Below the pieces are notes generated by a model that had not been told where the DNA came from, did no database searches, and saw nothing but the letters and a program-made list of their open reading frames with translations. This document shows positions 59,016 through 64,000 of a stretch of 64,000 bases of DNA, piece by piece. Location: positions 1 to 64,000 of the forward strand of contig NZ_SZVW01000023.1 in the NCBI RefSeq assembly GCF_007655005.1, given 5' to 3'. Every line of letters begins with the position of its first letter. Position 1 is the stretch's first letter. The translations under genes were made by a program, and so were the position numbers. Source of the stretch: Streptomyces tibetensis. GTDB lineage: Bacteria; Actinomycetota; Actinomycetes; Streptomycetales; Streptomycetaceae.

Positions 59016-59497
59016 GCACCACCACACGGAGCCTGACGGCCGCGCACGCTGAGGTGAAGGCGGAAATCACGCGGACCGACACCAAGACCGGTCTGCTGCT
59101 GGCGTTCGTCGGCGCAGTCCTGGCCGGCGTCTGGACGGTCGCCCGCGACCTGCCCCTGACGCTCCCCGCCTACATCGAGGGCGGGCTTGGGATGGTGCTG
59201 CTGGTCGTGGCGGCTGGTCTGCTGCTGCGGTCGACCCGGCCGAACCTGCGCGGTCGGCACGGGTTCCCGCTGTGGGCCACGCTCACCGCCGAGGAGATCA
59301 CCGCCGCCGTCGCGACCGACCTGGTCACCGACATTGGCTGGCTCAGTTCCGGGGTGGACGCGATGGAGTGCGCCCGGCGCGCTGGCCACAGCATCGCGGT
59401 GCTGCACAAGGTGTACGCCAAGGTGCTCGACCAGACGCGGGAGCGTGCGAACGACCGGAACGACGCAGCCCTGCGGGAGTGGAACGAGCCAGCGTGA
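59012..59497 (+). CDS. Chimera: Pycsar-effector-like membrane domain fused to integrase C-terminus
   Basis: 161 residues. Residues 1-105 match the membrane protein that follows DUF6284 in these elements (EITRTDTKTGLLLAFVGAVL; LLRSTRPNLRGRHGFPLWAT; LTAEEITAA), with two membrane spans. Residues about 110-161 (LSSGVDAMECARRAGHSIAV, LHKVYAKVLDQTRERANDRN) are the end of a tyrosine recombinase with the conserved AGHS and the catalytic Tyr of VYAK. The join, near 59325-59345, is best explained by an in-frame deletion of the transfer, replication and most of the integrase genes. Confidence 0.8.
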   Translation: MSTTTRSLTAAHAEVKAEITRTDTKTGLLLAFVGAVLAGVWTVARDLPLTLPAYIEGGLGMVLLVVAAGLLLRSTRPNLRGRHGFPLWATLTAEEITAAVATDLVTDIGWLSSGVDAMECARRAGHSIAVLHKVYAKVLDQTRERANDRNDAALREWNEPA

Positions 59498-59632
59498 TGA
59501 TGCTCACCCCCGGGGGACGCCTGGGGGACACGCACTGATCAACCCTGGGATACGGGCGGTACGAGGTGAGACACGTCCACGCCCCGTCCACGCCCCGTCC
59601 ACACCGAAGCGAACAGGAGGAGCCAACGAGAA

Positions 59633-59670
59633 ACCCCCTCTGACCAGGACCTAACCTGATCAGAGGGGGT
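59633..59670 (-). terminator. tRNA-Tyr terminator (element copy)
   Basis: An 11-bp stem (ACCCCCTCTGA with TCAGAGGGGGT) followed by GTTTCTC on the minus strand. It overlaps the att repeat. A diverged copy lies at 54607-54645. Confidence 0.8.
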
Positions 59671-59731
59671 CTTCCCCAGTGTGGCGGCGCCAGGATTCGA
59701 ACCTGGGAAGGCTGAGCCGGCAGATTTACAG
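59662..59731. repeat. attR-type copy within tRNA-Tyr
   Basis: Same 70-bp sequence as 54637-54706, covering the 3' part of the intact tRNA gene and part of its terminator. Confidence 0.93.
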
Positions 59732-59763
59732 TCTGCTCCCTTTGGCCGCTCGGGCACACCGCC
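59682..59763 (-). tRNA. tRNA-Tyr (GTA anticodon)
   Basis: 82 bases with a long variable arm: acceptor GGCGGTG/CGCCGCC, anticodon stem-loop CAGACTGTAAATCTG, T-arm CCAGG TTCGAAT CCTGG, discriminator A. Intact, with its 3' half supplied by the element. Confidence 0.96.
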
Positions 59764-59983
59764 GGGGTTGCTGCCTGTCGAGCCGCTCTTTCGCGGCGCT
59801 CCGTGGCAACGACGTAAACAATACCTGATGCCGAGGGGTGCTTCGCCACCCGATTGATCGGCGCTCGGAGGGCCGGGGGTGGCTAGGCTTGTCCGGATGC
59901 GGCCCGGGACCTGAACGGGCCCTGCGACCGCCCCCACACGCCGGTACGCACGATACGCACCCCGATACAAGGAGCCACAGGAC

Positions 59984-60472
59984 ATGGCCGACTCCAGTTT
60001 CGACATCGTCTCGAAGGTCGAGCGGCAGGAGGTCGACAACGCACTCAACCAGGCCGCCAAGGAGATCTCGCAGCGCTACGACTTCAAGGGCGTGGGTGCC
60101 TCGATCTCGTGGTCCGGGGAGCAGATCCTCATGGAGGCGAACTCCGAAGACCGGGTGAAGGCCATCCTCGACGTCTTCCAGTCCAAGCTGATCAAGCGGG
60201 GCATCTCGCTGAAGGCTCTGGAGGCGGGCGAGCCTCAGCTCTCCGGCAAGGAGTACAAGATCTTCTCGTCGATCAAGGAGGGCATCTCCCAGGAGAACGC
60301 GAAGAAGGTGGCGAAGACCATCCGCGACGAGGGCCCCAAGGGCGTGAAGGCGCAGGTGCAGGGCGAGGAGCTGCGGGTCAGCTCCAAGAACCGTGACGAC
60401 CTGCAGGCCGTCATCGCCCTGTTGAAGGGCAAGGACTTCGACTTCGCCCTGCAGTTCGTGAACTACCGGTAG
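59984..60472 (+). CDS. YajQ-family nucleotide-binding protein
   Basis: 162 residues (MADSSFDIVSKVERQEVDNA ... DFDFALQFVNYR), full length. Two RRM-like halves. Family members bind cyclic di-GMP and affect transcription in some bacteria; role in Streptomyces unknown. Its promoter region adjoins tRNA-Tyr. Confidence 0.93.
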   Translation: MADSSFDIVSKVERQEVDNALNQAAKEISQRYDFKGVGASISWSGEQILMEANSEDRVKAILDVFQSKLIKRGISLKALEAGEPQLSGKEYKIFSSIKEGISQENAKKVAKTIRDEGPKGVKAQVQGEELRVSSKNRDDLQAVIALLKGKDFDFALQFVNYR

Positions 60473-60508
60473 GTCCGGCCCTCCGGCCCCGCGCTCGCAC
60501 GGACACCC

Positions 60509-60539
60509 GATGGGTGGGCACCTCCGGTGCCCACCCATC
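60509..60539. terminator. Bidirectional terminator
   Basis: A 13-bp stem (GATGGGTGGGCAC, loop ctccg) between the convergent yajQ-like and GlsB-like genes. Confidence 0.85.
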
Positions 60540-60568
60540 TTGTCGGCCGGCTGCCGTCGGCAGGCCCG

Positions 60569-60835
60569 TCAGTCGCGCGAGTTGCCGAACAGGAGGCGGT
60601 AGGCGATCAGGAGGACGAGCGATCCGCCGATCGCCGCAGCCCAGGTCGCACCGTCGTAGAAGCCCTTGCTGATCGGGTGGTCCATCCAGCGGGCCGAGAT
60701 CCAGCCACCGATGAACGCGCCCGCGATGCCGATCAGGGTGGTGCCGATGAGACCGCCCGGGTCGCGCCCCGGCAGCAGGAACTTCGCGATGGCTCCGGCC
60801 AACAGTCCCAGGATGATCCAGCTGATGATGGTCAT
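60569..60835 (-). CDS. GlsB/YeaQ/YmgE-family membrane protein
   Basis: 88 residues from the ATG at 60835. Gly-rich repeats across three spans: TIISWIILGLLAGAIAKFLL, PGGLIGTTLIGIAGAFIGGW and AAIGGSLVLLIAYRLLF. Transglycosylase-associated stress protein family; function poorly known. Confidence 0.9.
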   Translation of the reverse strand: MTIISWIILGLLAGAIAKFLLPGRDPGGLIGTTLIGIAGAFIGGWISARWMDHPISKGFYDGATWAAAIGGSLVLLIAYRLLFGNSRD

Positions 60836-61029
60836 GCCGTGAACCTGCCCTTTCACGCTGTGCCCGCACTGTCCCGGCCGTGTGATCCCGCTTTCGGCAG
60901 GCAGGGGCCTGTGCGTCGTACGTCGGGTGTCCCGCGCGCGGCCTCCTCGCCCCGCACGTTCACGCCGTGTTGGTGGGGAGGACGCCACGGCCCCGCCCGT
61001 CGGTTGCACTGATCAGTAAGGTGCGACGC

Positions 61030-62292
61030 ATGACAGCCTCCGACCCTGGACTGCGCCGCACCCTCGGCGTGGGCGACGCCGTCGTCATCGGACTCGGCTC
61101 GATGGTGGGAGCCGGGATCTTCGCCGCCCTCGCGCCGGCCGCGCACGCCGCCGGCTCCGGGCTGCTCCTCGGGCTGGCCGTGGCCGCTGTGGTCGCGTAC
61201 TGCAACGCCATGTCGTCGGCTCGCCTCGCCGCCCTGTATCCGGCCTCGGGCGGTACCTATGTGTACGGGCGGGAGCGGCTCGGGGAGTTCTGGGGTTATC
61301 TCGCGGGCTGGTCCTTCGTGGTCGGAAAGACGGCCTCCTGTGCGGCGATGGCCCTCACCGTGGGCACGTACGTCTGGCCGGAGCAGGCGCACGCTGTCGC
61401 GGTCGGGGCCGTGGTGGCACTGACCGCGGTGAACTACGGCGGTGTCCAGAAATCCGCCTGGCTCACGCGGGTGATCGTGGCGCTCGTCTTGTCTGTCCTC
61501 TCCTGTGTGGTGGTCGTGTGCCTGGCATCCGGTGAGGCCGACGCCGGGCGGCTGGACATCGGGGCCTCGGGTGGGGCGGACGGGGTGCTGCAGGCGGCCG
61601 GTCTGTTGTTCTTCGCCTTCGCGGGGTACGCCCGGATCGCGACCCTCGGCGAGGAGGTGCGGGATCCGGCGCGCACCATTCCGCGCGCGATCCCGCTGGC
61701 GCTGGGCATCGCCCTGTTGGTCTACCTGTGTGTCGCGGTGGCTGTCCTTTCGGTACTGGGGTCGGGTGCTCTCGGGGCCACGACGGCGCCGCTGGCCGAT
61801 GCGGTACGGGCGGCCGGGGCACCCTGGCTCGTGCCGGTGGTGCGGGTCGGTGCAGCCGTGGCCGCGCTGGGGTCGCTGCTGGCGCTGATCCTGGGGGTGT
61901 CGCGGACGACACTTGCGATGGCACGGGACCGGCATCTGCCGAGAGCGCTGGCCTCCGTACATCCGCGGTTCCAGGTGCCGCACCGCGCGGAGCTGGCGGT
62001 GGGTGCGGTGGTCGCGGTCCTGGCCGCCGCGGTGGACGTCCGGGGCGCGATCGGGTTCTCCTCCTTCGGTGTGCTGGCGTACTACGCCGTGGCCAACGCG
62101 TCGGCCTGGACCCTTTCTTCGGCACCTTCGGCGAGGGTGGTGCCGGCGGTGGGGCTGGCCGGGTGTGTGGTGCTGGCCTTCTCGCTGCCCCGGGTGTCGG
62201 TGGTCGTGGGCGCGGGGGTGCTGGTCGTGGGGGTGGTTGCGTACGCCGTGCGGCGCTGGAGGCAGGCAGGGGCCGGGGCAGGGGCACGGTAG
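61030..62292 (+). CDS. APC-family amino acid permease
   Basis: 420 residues, about 12 spans. N-terminal motif VGDAVVIGLGSMVGAGIFAA and substrate-site region YPASGGTYVYGRERLGEFWG; FFAFAGYARIATLGEEVRDP is the conserved APC segment, with ARTIPRAI after it. Imports an amino acid or amine; substrate not predictable. C-terminus ends in an Ala/Gly tail. Confidence 0.9.
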   Translation: MTASDPGLRRTLGVGDAVVIGLGSMVGAGIFAALAPAAHAAGSGLLLGLAVAAVVAYCNAMSSARLAALYPASGGTYVYGRERLGEFWGYLAGWSFVVGKTASCAAMALTVGTYVWPEQAHAVAVGAVVALTAVNYGGVQKSAWLTRVIVALVLSVLSCVVVVCLASGEADAGRLDIGASGGADGVLQAAGLLFFAFAGYARIATLGEEVRDPARTIPRAIPLALGIALLVYLCVAVAVLSVLGSGALGATTAPLADAVRAAGAPWLVPVVRVGAAVAALGSLLALILGVSRTTLAMARDRHLPRALASVHPRFQVPHRAELAVGAVVAVLAAAVDVRGAIGFSSFGVLAYYAVANASAWTLSSAPSARVVPAVGLAGCVVLAFSLPRVSVVVGAGVLVVGVVAYAVRRWRQAGAGAGAR

Positions 62293-62639
62293 GACCGGCT
62301 TCCACGACGGCCCGGGCTTTCAGGTGCCTCTCGGCTCGGGCGTTGCACGGGCTCTCAGCTCGGGCGTTGCACGGGCTCTCGGCTCGGGCGTTGCACGGGC
62401 TCTCAGCTCGGGTTATTCACGGGCTGCCGCCGCGGGGTCCAGCGGCACCTCTCATCGGGGCGGACGGCTCGGGGCACGGAGTGCCGCCCGCCCAGCGGGT
62501 GTTGTGCGTCTCGGTCGTCACTCGGGTCGGCAACTGCTCGATCGCGGTCATGGGTTCATCATGCAGGCCGCCGCTGACAGTCGGGCGGGCCTGTGGACAA
62601 CCCCCGGCCTGTGGACAACGGAGGGTCGGCGCCTGTCCG
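62293..62639. other. Intergenic region with a 24-bp repeat
   Basis: 347 bp between the converging permease and YccF genes. Contains the repeat at 62333-62428 and a short duplicated CCTGTGGACAAC around 62590-62620. No convincing gene. Confidence 0.6.
62333..62428. repeat. 24-bp tandem repeat, four copies
   Basis: RGCTCGGGCGTTGCACGGGC then TCTC, repeated at 62333, 62357, 62381 and 62405 (last copy diverged). The first base alternates G and A. Confidence 0.9.
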
Positions 62640-63032
62640 TCAGCGCACTGCGAACGGCTCGTTCGTCCGCACGATGTCTCGGCCCAGCGGGAGCAAGGAG
62701 ACCGGGATGAGTTTGAAGTTGGCGATGCCCAGCGGGATGCCGATGATCGTGACGCACAGGGCGATGCCGGTGGCGATGTGGCCCAAGGCGAGCCACCAGC
62801 CCGCGAGCACCAGCCACAGCACGTTGCCCACACAGGACGGCGCGCCCGCGTCACGGCGCTCGATCGTCGTGTACCCGAAGGGCCACAGGGCGTAGACGCC
62901 GATGCGGAAGGCCGCGATGCCGAACGGGATGCCGATGACGGTGATGCAGAGCAGCAGGCCCGCGAGCATGTAGGCGAGGAACAGCCAGAAGCCGCTCAGG
63001 ACGAGCCATATGACGTTGAGTATGGTCCTCAC
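62640..63032 (-). CDS. YccF-domain membrane protein
   Basis: 130 residues, GTG at 63032 overlapping the htpX stop by four bases. Two tandem YccF units of about 50 residues (ILNVIWLVLSGFWLFLAYML ... IGIPFGIAAFRIG and VGNVLWLVLAGWWLALGHIA ... IGIPLGIANFKL). Small inner-membrane protein of unknown role, probably co-translated with htpX. Confidence 0.9.
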   Translation of the reverse strand: MRTILNVIWLVLSGFWLFLAYMLAGLLLCITVIGIPFGIAAFRIGVYALWPFGYTTIERRDAGAPSCVGNVLWLVLAGWWLALGHIATGIALCVTIIGIPLGIANFKLIPVSLLPLGRDIVRTNEPFAVR

Positions 63033-63892
63033 TGGTTCCCACCTGCCATCTTCTCGAGCCGGGCGATTCGTTCCGCCATCGGCGGGTGCGTGGAGAACAT
63101 CTTCGAAAGGCCCTGACCGGGCCGGAACGGGTTCGCGATCATCATGTGACTGGCGGTCTCGATGCGCGGCTCGGGCGGCAGCGGGAGTTGCTTCGTGCCG
63201 AGTTCGAGCTTGCGCAGGGCGCTGGCCAGGGCGAGTGGGTCGCCGGTGAGCTGGGCGCCGGAGGCGTCCGCCTGGTATTCCCGCGAGCGGCTGATGGCCA
63301 GTTGGATGAGCGAGGCGGCGAGGGGGCCCAGAAGCATGATCAGCAGCATGCCGAGCAGACCGGGGCCGTCGTCGTCGTCCGAGCGGCCGATGGGGATCAG
63401 CCAGGCGAAGTTGACCAGGAACATGATGACGGAGGCGAGGGCGCCGGCGACCGACGAGATGAGGATGTCGCGGTTGTAGACGTGGCTGAGCTCGTGGCCG
63501 ATGACACCGCGCAGCTCGCGCTCGTCCAGCAGACGCAGGATGCCATCGGTGCAGCACACCGCGGCGTTGCGTGGATTGCGGCCCGTGGCGAAGGCGTTGG
63601 GTGCCTCCGTCGGGGAGATGTACAGGCGCGGCATGGGCTGGCGGGCCTGGGTGGAGAGCTCACGGACCATGCGGTAGAGCGCCGGGGCCTCGAACTCGCT
63701 CACCGGGCGGGCGCGCATCGCGCGCAGTGCCAGTTTGTCGCTGTTCCAGTACGCGTACGCGTTGGTGGCCAGTGCTACCAGGACGGCGATGACGAGCCCC
63801 ATGCGGCCGAAGAAGCTGCCGATGACGATGATGAGTGCGGACAGTCCTCCCAGGAGTATCGCTGTCCTGAGCCCGTTGTGCCGGCGGTGCAC
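63029..63892 (-). CDS. htpX: Zinc metalloprotease HtpX
   Basis: 287 residues, with N-terminal spans (LRTAILLGGLSALIIVIGSF; MGLVIAVLVALATNAYAYW), the HEXXH motif in GVIGHELSHVYNRD, further spans, and the third ligand Glu in SREYQADASG. Membrane-embedded M48 protease for quality control of membrane proteins. Upstream sequence to the window edge contains no further gene start that I can identify. Confidence 0.94.
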   Translation of the reverse strand: MHRRHNGLRTAILLGGLSALIIVIGSFFGRMGLVIAVLVALATNAYAYWNSDKLALRAMRARPVSEFEAPALYRMVRELSTQARQPMPRLYISPTEAPNAFATGRNPRNAAVCCTDGILRLLDERELRGVIGHELSHVYNRDILISSVAGALASVIMFLVNFAWLIPIGRSDDDDGPGLLGMLLIMLLGPLAASLIQLAISRSREYQADASGAQLTGDPLALASALRKLELGTKQLPLPPEPRIETASHMMIANPFRPGQGLSKMFSTHPPMAERIARLEKMAGGNQ

Positions 63893-64000
63893 GGTACGCC
63901 CTCCAAGTCGTGCGGCAGGGGGAACCTCGCTTGCTGAATCTGCGGTGCCACTGGTGCCGTGTTCTCACGTCCAGTGGACCCTCCCGTACTGGTCAACGCC

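Larger units (their letters stand above)
54637..59731. mobile_element. Relic of an SLP1-like integrative element in tRNA-Tyr
   Basis: A 70-bp perfect direct repeat (54637-54706 and 59662-59731) brackets about 5 kb. The right copy is the 3' part of the intact tRNA-Tyr gene; the left copy is a tRNA fragment. Imperfect homology continues for about 30 bp beyond, through the terminators. SLP1 of S. coelicolor is known to integrate in tRNA-Tyr. The interior has GntR, YdcF, DUF6284 and Pycsar-effector-like genes typical of Streptomyces AICEs, plus a lower-GC three-gene cargo, but no replication or transfer genes and only a fragment of an integrase. Confidence 0.87.

Overview
The window is a chromosomal segment from an actinobacterium, almost certainly a Streptomyces: very GC-rich with strong G/C bias at third codon positions, GTG and TTG starts in housekeeping genes, a DUF397/Scr1-type regulator module, and the secE-nusG-rplKA, rplJL-rpoBC, rpsL-rpsG-fusA-tuf and S10 operons in the Streptomyces order. 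These core operons all read on the minus strand.

Layout. 1-6.2 kb: S10/spc ribosomal operon from rpsJ to the start of rplE. 6.7-13.9 kb: minus-strand cluster with a 1,515-residue RHS polymorphic toxin (AHH/HNH-like nuclease tip), an overlapping immunity candidate, a possible chaperone and two unknowns. 14-18.9 kb: accessory island with a secreted S41 peptidase, an XRE/DUF397/ATPase regulator module, a winged-helix protein and a toxin-antitoxin-like pair. 19-38.7 kb: str operon, rpoBC, rplJL, two lipoproteins, rplKA, nusG, secE and tRNA-Trp. 39-48 kb: aminotransferase, adenosine-deaminase-like enzyme, two TetR-controlled units, murB, two MaoC dehydratases, rpmG, tRNA-Met and tRNA-Thr. 48-53.5 kb: amidohydrolase, a 109-bp tandem array, an SDR and a rifampicin monooxygenase. 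54.6-59.8 kb: a decayed integrated element in tRNA-Tyr. 60-64 kb: YajQ, a GlsB-type membrane protein, an APC permease, YccF and HtpX.

Most notable points: (1) Inside the tRNA-Tyr element, which sits in the same kind of site used by SLP1, is a lower-GC cargo of three genes: a TIR/DUF4062-like protein, a ThsB-like TIR protein and a membrane protein with a RipA-like C-terminus. This looks like an uncharacterised Thoeris-like anti-phage system. (2) The element is genetically dead: its integrase survives only as a C-terminal piece fused to a Pycsar-effector-like membrane domain, its GntR regulator has an in-frame TAG and a lost start, and GntR and DUF6284 abut head to head with no promoter region. 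(3) rpoC carries an exact 111-bp in-frame tandem duplication adding 37 residues to the actinobacterial coiled-coil insert. (4) The Rox-type rifampicin monooxygenase has an inverted repeat upstream resembling the rifamycin-associated element. (5) A 109-bp higher-order tandem repeat follows the amidohydrolase gene and contains its stop codon.

Starts were chosen by ribosome-binding sites, overlaps and family lengths. Functions rest on recognition of sequence families by eye, without database searches.
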